A stretch of DNA of 64,000 nucleotides. It comes from Quillaja saponaria. Its lineage: Eukaryota; Streptophyta; Magnoliopsida; Fabales; Quillajaceae. Under the pieces are notes generated by a model, which saw only the letters and a list, made by a program, of their open reading frames with translations, had not been told where the DNA came from and searched no databases. This document shows, one piece after another, positions 49,953 to 63,400 of this stretch (position 1 is the stretch's first letter; the number at the start of each line of letters is the position of its first letter). Both the position numbers and the translations under genes were made by a program. The stretch spans positions 7,192,001 to 7,256,000 of the forward strand of contig CM055609.1 of NCBI GenBank assembly GCA_029379385.1, read 5' to 3'.

Positions 49953-50822
49953 ATGGGTTGCTGTATGAGCACCGATAAAGCTCCAGATTCAGCTTCACTA
50001 TCTGAAAAACACCTGCATTCTTTAGTGGTTGTACAGCCACCAAGATCTAGTATTTCACGTGTTAAAGCTACAGAATGCAGAGCACCTCCGCCAGTTGAGG
50101 AAGAAACTGTGAAGGAAGTACTTTCTGAAATCCCGGAATGGAAGCCACGCATTACCAAATTGGAACCAGAAAAACAAGCTCAAAGACCAGTCTTTGTGGA
50201 AGTCAAAGAAGACAGCAAAATTGAGAGGAAATTGCTCATCACCAAAGCCGAAGAGATCTCTGAGGCTTCTGAAATTTGCAGCTTGAGTGAGAGCTTTTCA
50301 ACAACAACTATCACCGATAAGAAAGACAACCACGAAGAAATCCGGCAAAGGGTCAATCGTTCTCCGGGGAAATTGTATAAAAATCAATCATTTTCAGGGG
50401 ATTACGGTGGAAAGAGAGACAGGATAATGGGAAAATCTCCAACTAGGCGGTCGGAGCAGTCTCCAGGTAAAAGAAATGTTGGGTCTGTGAGGTTGATTCA
50501 GAGCAGAGACCAAGTGGGACAGAGTCAGACAATTGGTTGTCGAGGATTGAGAACCGAGCCACACCGGCGAGACCCAAATGAGAATTCTGCTAAGCGGTCC
50601 AGGTCAACGGCCACACGTACTGAAAATGGAGCTACTAGATCCATCATGGGTCGAAGCCCATCTGCAAGAAGAACAAATAAGTCTCCAGCTCGGGTCAGAA
50701 CTGACATGTCGGAGAATGATAACCGGAAATTAGAACAGACCAGAATGGAGAGTAACTGGCCTTCAGCAAATGAGTCATTGGAAAACCCACTTGTGTCCTT
50801 GGAGTGCTTCATCTTTCTCTAG
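49953..50822 (+). CDS. Probable N-myristoylated basic plant protein, single exon, 289 aa
   Basis: Uncharacterised, apparently plant-specific. It starts MGCCMSTDK: Gly2 with Cys3/Cys4 is a classic site for N-myristoylation plus palmitoylation, so membrane anchoring is predicted. Residues 43-105 are acidic/mixed (PPPVEEETVKEVLSEIPEWKP). From about 130 the protein is strongly basic, with five Ser-Pro sites in basic context (RSPGK 137, KSPTRR 162, QSPGKR 170, RSPSARR 235, KSPARVR 244), possible targets of proline-directed kinases. The end ENPLVSLECFIFL is hydrophobic and looks like a conserved terminal motif. No enzyme fold is visible and most of the chain should be disordered. Coding frame, strand and start are well supported by length and codon composition against AT-rich surroundings. 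Function unknown; a link to microtubules or the cell periphery would be guesswork. Confidence 0.85.
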   Translation: MGCCMSTDKAPDSASLSEKHLHSLVVVQPPRSSISRVKATECRAPPPVEEETVKEVLSEIPEWKPRITKLEPEKQAQRPVFVEVKEDSKIERKLLITKAEEISEASEICSLSESFSTTTITDKKDNHEEIRQRVNRSPGKLYKNQSFSGDYGGKRDRIMGKSPTRRSEQSPGKRNVGSVRLIQSRDQVGQSQTIGCRGLRTEPHRRDPNENSAKRSRSTATRTENGATRSIMGRSPSARRTNKSPARVRTDMSENDNRKLEQTRMESNWPSANESLENPLVSLECFIFL

Positions 50823-53299
50823 GATTTTTCCGGCATTAAAGCGTCAATCGGAGCTACCATTTGACCAGAGAGGTCAGCTTCATTGCTTGAATGAACCTAC
50901 TTTTCATTTTAGTACTGTGGGGTGCAAATATTATTAAGTCAAAGGTCAATTCTTAGACAATGTGTTTGACAATAATGAAACTTTGGAACTTTTGGATTCT
51001 GGGTTACGTATAAAAAATTGACCTTTGATTGCTTACAGGATTCCCATTTCTCTGATTGTTTCTTCTGCAAATGGGTTTCTTCTTTTACATTGCATTGGTT
51101 GCTTGCCTGGTTTGGAAAGATTGCATTTCTGCAAATACTGATTCACTGTGTAGTGAGAAAATCATTTTCTTTTCCACCTTACATTTTGTGACAATTGAAG
51201 AATCTGATATCACATTAAGTACATGTACAGTAAAACTGACTAGAATGGGTGAGTGAGAAAGAGTAGAAAGGACACAGTGTGTGTATGTTTATTAATTGTG
51301 AATGGGAACAAGTAAAATTGCTCAACAACAGACCAAATAACAATGCAGTAGTTTCTTTTGTTCTATAAGCCCTATGCATACGAGCATATCACTTCGTCTA
51401 ATATTAGTTATTTATTAACTTCCATGTGTATTTTAAATCTCAAAGCCTCATCTGGAGCCTCTCCTGTGTCAGAGATGTATCAAATTCACAGCTTAGTTCT
51501 AAAAACAAAAATTGTCCTTTGTATCTACAACAAATCATTCTTCGTTCTTTATGAGAAAAAAATTCAAGTCTCTCATATTCATACCCATATATACTCCAAA
51601 CTTTCCATGTATATACCACTACTGTCTTTTTTCTTTTTTCCAATACAAATATGAAAAAGGTTTAAATTAAATCACTAGAAACTGAGTATAGGATAAAAAT
51701 TAAAATTTGGACAGGGAATGGAGGGAAACCCATAATGAAGCAGTTGGGGATTGAGCAAAACGCAGGCTTTATACTTGAGTGGTCCATAATTTATATTGAG
51801 CCTACACTATTGTCTGTTTAGAGGATTTTTTTTTTGGGTTTTGTTTTCACTTTCCACTCTGCTCCTAATATATTAATCTGCAATGTTAGTCATTTTTGGT
51901 AGCCCCTTTCATGCAGATACAAACAGTTGTACTCCTATCCAATGATGTGGAATTACGTGGAGAAAAAAAGGAATGTCCAAGGCTCAAAGTCCAAAACTTT
52001 AGCAAAAAAAGACAACCAATATGTGTTTTTTTGTGGACAGCAATTCAGAACGTTTGTCATTTTCAGAACTTCAGAGGATTTGAGAATTCACTGCCTCTAT
52101 AAACAGAAGGCCAAGTATTACAATTTACAAGCAATAATAGCCAAAACAGTGGGACACAGCAGCTGCCATTTCTTTTACTTCAGGGCTTTAATTGAACGTG
52201 AAGATGACTAATTAGTTAGTGTTGTGAATTGGCAAAAAGAAGGTTCAATTTCAAGTTGTAGATTCCGGGGCAAATTTAGAGTTAGTGAAAGTTGTAGATA
52301 ATACATTGATGAAGTTGAGCATTTGGCTTGATTATAAGGTTTTTTATTTTATTAAAGGGTTAAGTATATTCGGATCATTTACACGTAGCTCAATTACAAT
52401 CATAAAGCAAAGTCCAAAAAGCAAAAGTGCTCATGCACCACAATCTGCTGAGTTCTAAGTGGAATAAGTTTTTAGTACACACAATGCATTTTGCACTCAT
52501 TCTAAAAAAATTGTTTTAAGAACTTTGATTCACTAGAAAATGTAAGCAAATGCTTGATTAAAAGTAAACACAAAACAAATTTCACCTTGAGATCGTTGTT
52601 TCTATATTTTATCTTATTGAAATGAACAATGAATATTAATAAACACCGAATAACACTTGATAGTTAAATGGTGACAAGCGGAAAATTCATATTCAAAATT
52701 TCACACCAATATGTTAAGATGCATTTAAATCACTTTCAACCCAGCAGCATATCTATACATGAAAATTAAATACTAAATTCACCAGTTACCACATAATGTA
52801 AGCAAATGCTTGATGCAAGTAAGGAGGGCATGGGGTTCAACATTCTACACACACAAGTCACATAATCACTTTTCATGGAAAACAAAGAAAAGATGGAGTA
52901 CAAACAACTTGGATCCATGCAGGTGTGAAATATTCCCCAACATAGGCCTGCCTGCTCTCTCAGTAATTTTGAGACCAAAAAGAAGATACACCATTAACTA
53001 AAGAGAACACAACAAATAAATCCGCTAATAAATTCTTCCACACTCAACCATAACTAATTTTCTTCATCTTTTTACAAAGAAAATGAGGTTCATGGAGAAG
53101 ATGAAAAATTCATAGATGGGTAGAAGTAGATATATACTTCAAAGATGGACCCAATATGCCAGAGCTAACTTGCTCTTCAAAAACTTAATGCTATTTACAT
53201 GAATCAAAGAGCACTCTGTGTAAAAATGGAAGGAAATTACAGTCCCATATGTTGCATTTTTTTGATGTAGCTTACAGATCTTTCTCATGTTTGGTTCTC
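50823..53299. other. Intergenic, no gene seen
   Basis: 3' flanks of two convergent genes: the plus-strand acylated protein ends at 50822 and the minus-strand membrane protein ends at 53300. Short open frames at 51056-51256, 51358-51654 and 51896-52211 have no domain or family-like features. No RNA gene or mobile-element terminus was recognised. Confidence 0.55.
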
Positions 53300-56200
53300 T
53301 CAAGCCGAGTTCATATTTGGATGAGAGTTTGAGGTGGACCAAAGCAATGCATTATGCTGATGGGGAGGCCAGGAAATCTGTTCCGGGGAACATGGCACAG
53401 GGGCTGGGTGGGCAATGAATGTAGGAATATTGTCCCCCGGCATTAGAACTGAAACTCCATTTGCATAGACAGTCATCTGCAGAAATCAAGGAGAAGATGA
53501 ATTAATGAAACAGCACATGAAAAGTATTTCTAGTGCACTTTCAGTTAAAACCGATAATAGATGATACGAAAAGGAATAAGATAGAAGAATTTTACAGCAC
53601 AAATATACTACTAATAAGACTAAATGAACCACTCTCCTAGTAAAGAAGAGGAAACTTTTTACTACAGGAAAAACAGTTGTTTTGGTAATAGCAGGTACTG
53701 CAACATGGATGCAGCTTGGATGGTATGAGATGAAAAAGTCATACAAGTAGAGTCACAAATTAGCAACCAAATTTCACAGTTTCAATAATCTATATATGTT
53801 ATACTTATAGTGAAAGTTACCATCAGGACAAAGGGGTCACCTTCTTAAGGGTCATTCTCTCATCTCAAAGGCATAAACCTTATACATCGACCCTATAATG
53901 TGTATTTCAACGAACAAGTTGATTTCGAAAACCTAAATAATACAATGAGAATATACCAATCACAGACTTGCTAGCAAAGGATGTGATCATATTAGATCAG
54001 CAAAAATGCAAAACTTTACGACTAGGAGGGCAAAATTTTACTTAAACAAATGGCAAAAAGAACATTTAAACTATGGTGTCACACACATACATGCACTCAA
54101 GATGAACAACTAAGAATAGCGTATAGCATAGTCTCATAGACAAAAACCAACAAAAACGCATAACCGAATCATAGAACTTAACAAAATTAATATCCATTGG
54201 GTGAAACAATGGCAAATGGAATTCTGCTAGAGGTTACCTAGTCCCAGTAGTCCCTTTAGCTTTAACTCTGTAATGAAAGATTACAAATTTCATATAATCC
54301 TTTACATAGGATCTCCTGGTGCCACATACATGGATATCAACTGAAGCCAAATAAAAAGCAAATACAACACGTTCGATGAATCCAACAAAACAGTATGTTC
54401 AGTACTGCATTTTCTATTCTTCATTTTATATTGAATTTGGATTTTTTATAAAAGGAAGCAACATTATCCCAACATCTAGCACATATAATTGACTTTTGCT
54501 TCTCATTTTATATATTAGTCACTGGTAAGGATATTACCTAGACACATTATTCTAAACAGATAAGACAACATGGAACTATTGGAATTCATGCCTCCTGAAT
54601 CACTGATTTACTTCTTTTTTTAAAAATTGTTTTTCTGATGTGTAGAACTGTCTCTAAAGGGACACCAAATAGAAGTACAAGAAGCTTCGGGCCCATACTT
54701 ATCAGAATTTGTATATACCTTCTGTAATCATAATATACATGAAATGTAAATGGTAGCTAGGGATCTTAATACTTGCACCAAGGAAAATGATTCAATAACT
54801 AAATCCATGTTCCTGCATTTGTAGCTATCCGTGTGACTGCCTGAATTGGCCACAATACCTTCAACACAAAACTGATCTTGTGTTATGTGGTAACCAACTC
54901 ACTAATGAGGATTGATCCATACTTACTGCAATTTTCTACTGTCTTGGTCTCTTATGCAGGCCACTAAATAATTTAGAGAACCCGTCCGAATTGGATGAAG
55001 CAATTTATCACATCATATAATTGGTATTCTAAACATCATATAAATGCTAAACAAAAAGGTCAAAGGTTCAATTTATAATTTATCTAGCTAGCTTTCATAT
55101 CAAAACCACTTGAACAATGAGTTTGATTGGTGGGCCTTGTGTGTTCCTTCAAAGGTATGACACATTGTAGACAGACACAACTGTAGCATGGTATAGGCTC
55201 ATCATAGTATGTTTCATTAACATATTAACCTCAATTCAGATGGCATTATTGCCTATTTTGTAAAGCATTAGACAATAACACGTGTACACAAACATACAAT
55301 ACAAATTACTTTACTTTCATCGGTTCCCTTCTCAAATTCCCTCGTAGGTTACACAATTAAGGCTAGGATAAGAAGACAACCGACCAAGAATTGGTGAAAG
55401 AGAAAGACTATCCGTTACCCCATACACCAGGCATGCAGGGTATTATGAAAAACTGGTGGTCATGGGGCAAATGAAAACCATGGACAAGTGGTGGGTCTCA
55501 AACAGAGAAGTACATAAAGTGATAAGCCTCTCAACTTGGGGCCAATTATCCAGCAGAGAACTTGTAGGATGGGCCACCTCCCAACAAAAATCAGAGAAAG
55601 CCCAGTTTGTTCATGGTGAAGACATTTGACAGGAAGTGTAGCTGCAGATGAAAATGAAAATTTTGTTGATTTTAACATTTTGCCTTTTTTTCTTTTTTCT
55701 TTTTGAGAGGAGGGAGCAGGGAGGTGGGACACATAGTCAGCTACATCACTTTAGCAAAAGGAGAAGAACATCTTGAGAAACATATTAGGCCATTTGAAGA
55801 GACAATAGGACGGACCACACTATAACACTTGAAAGTTGAAACATCTTTGTTACAGGAGGCCATATACTTTGTCAAAGGAGAGATCCTAATCTAACAATTT
55901 GAACCAGAACTAAACTGAAATCCCGAGAAGTTATAAATTATATCACTGAAAAGAGAACAGGTTCCAACCTGAAGAATAGATTACTACAAAAAATTAGACC
56001 TTTTGGGAGACCAATGACAATCATTATTTTCCAGAAGCCAAAATAACCAACCAAACTGTCAAAAAAAATATAAAGCTGAATTTGTCAATTACAAAGAAAA
56101 GCTGAATTCGGCGTTAGGAAGAGGTGGGCTAATTTCCCTGGTTCTGGTTGGTTGGTTCTTGAATCAAAAGAAAACAGAAAACAAAAAGGAAGACACCTCA

Positions 56201-56581
56201 AATGCTACATAAAGGAAGCCACTTTTTTAGTATTTTTCCCGGGAACCAAACGGTGCTCGAGAAAGTTAAAAGCTTTCACACTAATTACAAAAATGTGTTA
56301 CTTACTTTGGGTGATGGGTGCCCGAGTTTCCCATTGAAACCCATTTGCGACTCGATATCCCCACTGCTCCGGCCACCGGACGGCTGAAACAACGGCGAAG
56401 TGGGTCTGAGAAATCTCTCAAATATGGCCATGACCAAGAACATAGATATAAGAATGGCAGTGGCAACGAACCCAAATGACACAGCATCCACAGAACTGTC
56501 GAAATTCCTCCAGTGCTCGTCTCTTTGCACGGTTAACGGAGACCCAATGGGTGGCCATCCATGGGAATCTTCTCCAATCAT
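53300..56581 (-). CDS. Small single-pass membrane protein, two exons, 150 aa
   Basis: Exon 1 is 56581-56306 and exon 2 is 53476-53300, joined in phase 0 across a 2829-nt GT-AG intron. The soluble N-terminus MIGEDSHGWPPIGSPLTVQ is followed by RDEHWRNFDSSVDAVSFGF, then one strong transmembrane helix at about 33-54 (SFGFVATAILISMFLVMAIF) and a basic FERFLRP flank. The C-terminal half has a Pro-rich motif, VSVLMPGDNIPTFIAHPAPV. Together these resemble an uncharacterised plant transmembrane family (from memory Arabidopsis At3g02640/At5g16250, unverified). Conserved-looking sequence (GRALLNLAVR) precedes the ATG in the same frame and is open back to a TAA at 56653-56651, without an ATG. A non-annotated upstream exon could therefore extend the N-terminus. 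No function is known to me. Confidence 0.82.
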
Positions 56582-57400
56582 TCTCACAGCTAAATTCAGC
56601 AGAGCTCTTCCATAATTATGAAGTAGCACCCTTTTCGCGCCAGTGCTGTTTTAGAGCAAGAATGAAAGAGAGAGAGAGGCAGAAGAGTAGACTATTACCA
56701 AAGCTTTAGCCTTCAGCAGTAGTTTAGGAATTACACCATTACCAAAGCTCGTTGGAGTACTTAAAAACTTGTAAATTTAGGCCTTCAAAAAGAGAAACAG
56801 AGAGAGAAAAAAGAAAGAGGACATGTGGGCTATCTTTACAGAGAGGTGACAGGAAGGTGTAAAAGAAACTTTGGAATTTGGTTTTGTCCTGTTTTGTTAT
56901 GTAAAAAAATAAAAAAAACTTTTCTCAAATTTAATTTTCATATTTTAAATTGTGACAATAGAAATTAAGTTCTCCAAATGAAAATTTCTTTCTCTAATAT
57001 AGGAAAATTAAATTTTGTTTTGTCTATTTGACACACTAAATTGAGAATATAAATTTTTAGGGGTGTTTCTGACAGATTAGTTTGCATTACAGAAAACTAA
57101 ATGAATTTTGTATTTCATTACTTTATTGCATGGCATTTTACACAAGCAAGCAAAGAAATTCTTTCATTAAAAAGTAAACATTATCTTTCTCTTTATTCAA
57201 TTATTTAAAACTTTCTGTCCAAATCAGAATTCGACCAACTTTTAGTGGCAAATTGCACAATCATGTCCAACAGATGCATCACATTTACAGAGTTATGGAA
57301 CCATTTAATAGGAAACATAGGCATTGCAAGTGTTATGGCTTGGAGGTAAGCTCCTAGCCACAAATCCTAGCATCCCAACAGGCTATGGCCCAAGAAAATC

Positions 57401-57460
57401 CTCTCTCTCTCTCTCACTCTCTCTCTCTCTCTCTCACACTCTCTCTCTCTCTCTCTCTCA
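57401..57460. repeat. (CT)n microsatellite
   Basis: About 60 bases of CT dinucleotides interrupted only by CACT/CACACT units. Simple sequence repeat in non-coding DNA. Confidence 0.92.
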
Positions 57461-60400
57461 TGTGTTTTAACCTATTCTGGAAAAAAGAAGATGAGAATTT
57501 GAATTTTCATCAATTCCCTTATAATAAAATTAATAGGAGTAAATAATTAATAATAGATTTGAGGTTGTTGATCCATAAAAAACACAAGCCATGACAGCTA
57601 CAAAATTTTGCTTCTTTTGGATTTGTTGCTGCAACCAAAGGCAATTCAGGACTCAATTACTTAGATTGACTTTGCTTCACCTTATGCCAAGATATCTTAC
57701 AAAATGGTCAAAAAATCTCACTTTCTTATTCTTAGCATTGTTATCTTTTTTTTTTTTTTTAGTTGATTTATATATCGTTGTACGTTTGTTCATCTTAACT
57801 AATAGAATAGCAAGTTTCTAAAAGTTTGCACCTATTGGACATCAAAAAATCATGTATATACTCATATTTGTTAAATCATGAATTTTTAGTTTAACAAATT
57901 ATACGTTATCATATTGAATAGGTCTTGAACAAAATTATACAAACGAAATATTAAATAACATTTTGTATAAAAATAATATTATAATATAATATGAAATTAT
58001 ATATTGCCAGAGTTATATAATTAATTTTTTATATTATATTTAAAATAATAATGTAATTAACATTATTTCTCCAATAAATAAATTTTTTAAAATAAAAGAA
58101 GAAAAGTGAAACAGAGCCGACATATCAGCTCGTCGTGTCGGTCCTGTCAGGGTCAAAACCAACAACAATGTTGACCATCCGATCCTCGAGATTATCTTCC
58201 ATCTAACGGTCCAAAACACTTGCCAAAGTCACAGGTCTTGCAATATGATGATAAACTGATTTCAGCAGTTCACGCATGCATGGTACGGACGCACGTGCGA
58301 AAGACTTTTTTGCGTGTATGAGAGGAACAAGTGAAGTGCATGGGGTTTGTGTCAGAGTGTGGGTTAGGGTTCAGACCAGGTATTGTGGATGGCACGAGCC
58401 AAGACTGAGCCCATGGCTAATGTGAAAAAATTGGTCCCTCCCATTTTAGGCTTTAAACATTATCTTTTTACATACTTTCTCTTCTTTTCATGGTACGAAA
58501 AGCTTTTGAGTGGTTGACCAATTGAAAGCCTTGGACTTGGGCTTCCTTTTTTGAAGCAGGAAGGCCCAATGGGTTTATTGCTTATAAACTCAAAGTGGGT
58601 GGGGCCCATAATACTTGTCTGGGCCCACCAAGTGATGGTCATTGCTTCAAGGAGAAGTAGGTTATTATCATTCATCATTAGTCATTGAGCATTTGAGCTT
58701 GTTATTCTAAGAGTTTCATAAGGATGTTAATAAGTTGTTAGTTCAACGAATAATGTATTTGAATATAAATACAAGAACTTAAAGCAGAGGTGGTTGTAAA
58801 TTGTGAGGTGACTATTTGATCACTGAGTTTTGAAATTTGAACTATTTTTTATCTTATCATGCATAACGTTTCATTTGATTTGAAATTCATTGACAATTAT
58901 ATAATGCTTTTGAATATCACACATTAGCATGATGTTTTTATTTAATAAAATTTGTTTTTTAAAGTATAATTAGGGTGAGTTTGGTTTAGATTTTGGGTTG
59001 AAATCATAGTTGCAAACACCAAACTATTTTTTTTAGTTTTGTTTAGAAGACTTTTAAAATCATGATTTCACAAATTTTTTTATTTTTTTTATTTTCTATG
59101 TAAATTATCAAGAATGACATGCATGTCTTGTGTTATAAAATAATTGAAATGGTAGAGAAAAATAAAAAAGTTGACTTCAATTTATAGAAAAATAACATTG
59201 AAACAATGAAATTTTAGTTCCTTTTGGACAGTTCATAAAATAAAAATAATAACTTCAGTCACATATTGCATTCAATTAAAATTGTAGTTATTAATTCATT
59301 TGTAAACAAATAATTTTAGAGACATATTTGTAAAAAAAATGAAAGGCTTACTTATCTACATCAAAGATAAAGTTATTGGGTTACTTCTCAAACGACCGTA
59401 AATGGTCTACTTTCATTTTTTATTTTTTATTTTTAATGGCAGTAAACACAGACCTTTGTTGCCAAACCAAACAAAGCCTTACCGAGTTAAAAAAATGTTT
59501 TAAATTAGGGTAGCTTAATTACATGATGTATAAATGAGAAAGCATGGTAATGGTGGCAATGCAAGCATGTTCCAAAGGAACTATGCTGAGAAAGCACCAA
59601 AAAAGAACATAGGGAGCAAATCCATATGAGATTCTAGTTAATGATTCATGAACATAAGGAATCTCAACACTTTTCTCTCAACAAAGCAAAGTGCAAACAC
59701 TAGCTATCTGGGCTGTAGCCTGTAGGCATAGGTTTGCTTATCTAGAATTGACCCATTTCCTTTTTTATGCTATAGACTAGCTATGCATGCTCCTAGGATC
59801 TCATATCTTTATCTACTTCATATCTTGTAGTTTTGAGCCAATGTGAAAGGCTTTTTTTTAATGTACAAGGGAGCCAACAACAACCTAGGCATGTGATTAT
59901 AAGTATACTAACAAACTACAGTGCAAATTTGTCAATTTAAAAAAGGGCTACCAACTAATATTCCAACATGTGTTTCCTTTGCACCTTGAATTGCTTTTAC
60001 ATTATACTTAAAAAAGTAAAACAAAGAAACAATTTGATTGTTTTCATTAACAATTAATGTTTTTTTAAAAAGGAAGATTATGAGTAATTGTAACTCTTAA
60101 GCTACAACTCATCTCAACACCTCAACCCTTGAAGAAGTTTTTGTTATGAGTTTGTTCGATACTTTATATTTATATTAAAACTCCTACTTTGGGTTCTAGG
60201 AAGAAAAAAAAAAAAAAAGGTAAAAATTGTAGTGTTGGATTATTTGAATTTTGAATATTGATTATAGATTCAAGCCCACTACCCAATGGACCATTAAAAT
60301 GGAGAATGGATCTCTTGTAATGAAGGAGCATCTTTTCCTTGATAACCCATTTTTTTACAAATATATGTGAAACCCTGCTCTCAATGTGCATATTGATAGT

Positions 60401-62705
60401 GACCATACATTTATTTGGGAATGGTATGCAAAGGATTCAACTATATATGCAACAAAAATGACAGAGAGATAGGATAGTGTAAACTTTGGTACTCATTGAA
60501 GATTGACAAAGATATATCACAACTACACAAAGAAGTTTAAAAAGATCATACATAAAAAGCTAGCTTGTGTTTAGTGGCTTTTTGTTCCAAAGAAAGCCTG
60601 TAAAGAGCACATCATGACCAAGAACTGACATCAACTTCAATACAGGAATGAAAATTTAGGTTACATGTGCCGGCTGCAACTTCGGCCTTTGGGATGAGAA
60701 TATTATAGTTGTATCTAGTTTGATTTTATGAAAGATTAAAACTTGTATATATAGATTTCAAAAGAAAAATTAGCCAAATTAAGACAAATGACAAAATTTA
60801 CAATAATTTTTATCAAGTTATTTTGATAGAGACTAAAGATAGATATTGGTTGAAGCTAATAAATGTTGACTATGATAAATTCATTCAATCTTGATAGTAT
60901 ATTTTTTGGTTTGAATTGAATAACCATGAGAATTATGATTCTATTCATGCAACCATTTCTTATGAAATAAGAATGTCAAAATATATATATATATAATTTT
61001 ATTTAGTGGTCATATGTGTCTAAGTCAGTTTACGTGCATATCAATTAATTATATATAAAGTTCGAGGAAAGACAATTATCTATGTCGGGATTAGAAAACT
61101 TATAAAAATTTAATTATGAAAGGAGCACACATTGTATAATTATGTGAATACAATTTTTGTTCATAAACAACTTAATAACTTTTTAGTAGTTCATTCAAAT
61201 AATATTATTGTGTAACTCTGAAAACAATAAATGATATACTAGTAAATCTACAAGCACAACAATCTAGTTAATTTCCAAAATTAACTAATTAAACCTGTGT
61301 TGAATATTATACATTACGAAGTTATACATGTAATATTTATGTGAATAAGTTTAATATTTTTCTTTTTATTTATGAAAATGAAAGGTACATTTCATTAGGA
61401 TAATGCTAGATGGAGACCCATTTCTGCAAAACTTGGGTAACTTCCTCCATCTACCATTACTCCTCATTTTTCAAACAGCTCTGCATTGGATGCCAAGTTT
61501 CAAGACAAGTGTTGCCATGTTGGCTAGAATGACATGTCATTTTAATGGGACCCACAATCTAGCTCTTCCACATAGAGCAGCACTAGCCTAACCAGTGAGT
61601 AGTGGGCAGAGAAGGCAAGAGAATAGTTGCTGTGGAATGAGACAAGGGAAATTAATTAGATTACGGAAAAAGCTTAAAAGCCAAAAATCAAAATGGCTAT
61701 GTAGATGAAGACAAAAATAGAAACAAGCAGAAAGTTCAGAAGAAGATCAGAGAAATCCATGTTTGCCCTCTGTTCATGACAAGGAAACTTTGATATGATT
61801 GATCACCAATGCTCCATTCACTGTAGAGTTTAAACCCAATTCGAATAGTACTAAAGCACATGATAAACAAAGCAAAGGGTAGAAGAGTAATTAACAGACT
61901 CACAATTCCAAAAGAGAAAAATTAGAATACAATTCAAATAACATAGACTTGTTGGAATAATTTTCGACAAAAAATAAGATCTAAGGATTAATATTAATGA
62001 ATAATTTGAATGAGAATTTATCCCACTTAGCTTTTTTTTTTTTTTTTTTTTTTAAGTCAAATTCATATGATGGTTTGCTGTGACACAACAAAATTGAGAT
62101 ATGAAATTTAAATGTCTAAATAAAATAAAAAATCTTCCTCCGAGCCCAAAGTACCATCTCTTGCCATTATAACCAAAACTCATTTCACCCTATTACTGCC
62201 CAAATTCAGTATTTGATTTACTTATAACCAAATCTTAAGGGGTTCATTCAAATTTAAATGTTCTATTTGCTATAAATGAACTTCTAATCATATTCAAATT
62301 TTTATTAGGGTAACTCAGCTATTTTTGCTACATTAACAATGACAAATATTTAAAATTTGAAAATCATTTTGTACTCCTAAGATATTTAGGGTTTAATTTA
62401 AAAATGTAATCCACAATTTTGAAGTTTGATGACCAAAAAAAAAAAAAACCAAACAAAACAGAGCCCTATATTATAATCCGCTCATATCTTAACAAACCAT
62501 TCGTCCCAACAGAACAAAATAAAAAACTGTTTCACATTACATTAAAACTAATACTAGCAGGAGAGTTTAGCGTGGGTGGGACAAAGATGATAGGGGTTTC
62601 AGAATATATTTTATGAGTGACAAATCTGCTACAAAACACATTCTGATAGAGATACGACCTTAAGAGGCTCTCTGCCCACTGCACCAGCAACATCTTCTCT
62701 CTGTT

Positions 62706-62728
62706 TCTCTCTCTCTCTCTCTCTCTGC
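62706..62728. repeat. Short (CT)n run in the presumed leader of the last gene
   Basis: A CT-dinucleotide run just upstream of an open frame at 62747. Pyrimidine-rich leaders are common in plant 5' untranslated regions, so it probably marks the transcribed start of the downstream gene. Confidence 0.6.
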
Positions 62729-63109
62729 CTGTCTCTGTCTTTATGGATGTTGGAATTTGAGCATCCCTATGTGGCTGCAGAAAAAGTAGATAACTATGGA
62801 GATTGCAGCCGAGGTTGCGCAGCTTCTTTGAAAGATTCAATGGATTACGTTCTGCTTTTGCTTTTCCTTCATTCTTCAATCTTCCTCTCTAAGTCTACAA
62901 GTCTACCCTCTACAACCGCACCTTCAAAAGTTTAAACCTTTTTAAGCATTTCAACCTTTGAGTTTGTGAAAGCTTTCCCTTATTTTCGCACAGACCCAGA
63001 AATTTTTTTGTAAAGAAAGTGGTACCAACCTTGGCAATTTGATGATATATTCATATTGTTTTCAGATTTTGCATTTGTTAAACAGAGAGTAGTATTGTTT
63101 TGTATGGTT

Positions 63110-63400
63110 ATGAATATGGGTTTTCTGGGACGCTTGGAATGGATGAATGCTTATAGTAAGAAGCATTGCAGAAGCTTGTTCTGGAGAGTGAGAGCTGCAG
63201 TGAAGAAGGCTGTCAAAAATGGGGGTAAGCAGAAAATCAAGTTTCAGTATGATCCTTCAAGTTATGCACTCAATTTTGATGATGGTTGTTGCCATATTGG
63301 AGATGGAGCAAAGAAATTATTCAGAGATGCAAAAGTTCAGGATTTTCCAGATGGAAACACCACCACCTGGGTTTATGTGCTTTGGGTCAAAACCAAATGA
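63110..63400 (+). CDS. Conserved small plant protein of unknown function, 96 aa
   Basis: Single coding exon. The frame is open from 63056, where a TTTTCAG acceptor-like sequence precedes it, so a leader intron is likely. In-frame ATGs occur at 63104, 63110 and 63116; MNMGFLGR or MGFLGR is the most plausible start. The protein has a basic amphipathic N-terminal part (WMNAYSKKHCRSLFWRVRAAVKKAVKNGG) followed by KFQYDPSSYALNFDDGC, which has the look of a strongly conserved block. It ends WVYVLWVKTK. No signal peptide or enzyme motif is visible. I recognise the pattern as a small uncharacterised plant family but cannot name it. Alternative: part of a longer spliced product beginning in the upstream open frame at 62747, which is less likely because the frames do not join obviously. 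Confidence 0.7.
   Translation: MNMGFLGRLEWMNAYSKKHCRSLFWRVRAAVKKAVKNGGKQKIKFQYDPSSYALNFDDGCCHIGDGAKKLFRDAKVQDFPDGNTTTWVYVLWVKTK

Larger units (their letters stand above)
56582..63109. other. Intergenic DNA between divergent genes
   Basis: 6.5 kb without a recognisable gene. Close to 56582-56830 is the leader of the membrane-protein gene (AG-rich). A CT microsatellite lies at 57401-57460. A slightly GC- and CpG-richer patch lies at 58110-58400. Much of 58700-62400 is AT-rich with poly-A/T runs (60206-60219, 62033-62054). A small inverted repeat lies at 61407-61453. The final part (about 62640-63109) is probably the spliced or long leader of the gene at 63110, including a CT run and an upstream open frame at 62747-62935. 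Confidence 0.5.

Noticed and set aside
58460..58678. 72-codon minus-strand open frame
   Set aside because: Short, no domain, no supporting splice structure.
62747..62935. 62-codon open frame before the last gene
   Set aside because: Likely an upstream frame in the leader: no domain, and it does not join cleanly in phase with the conserved frame at 63110.
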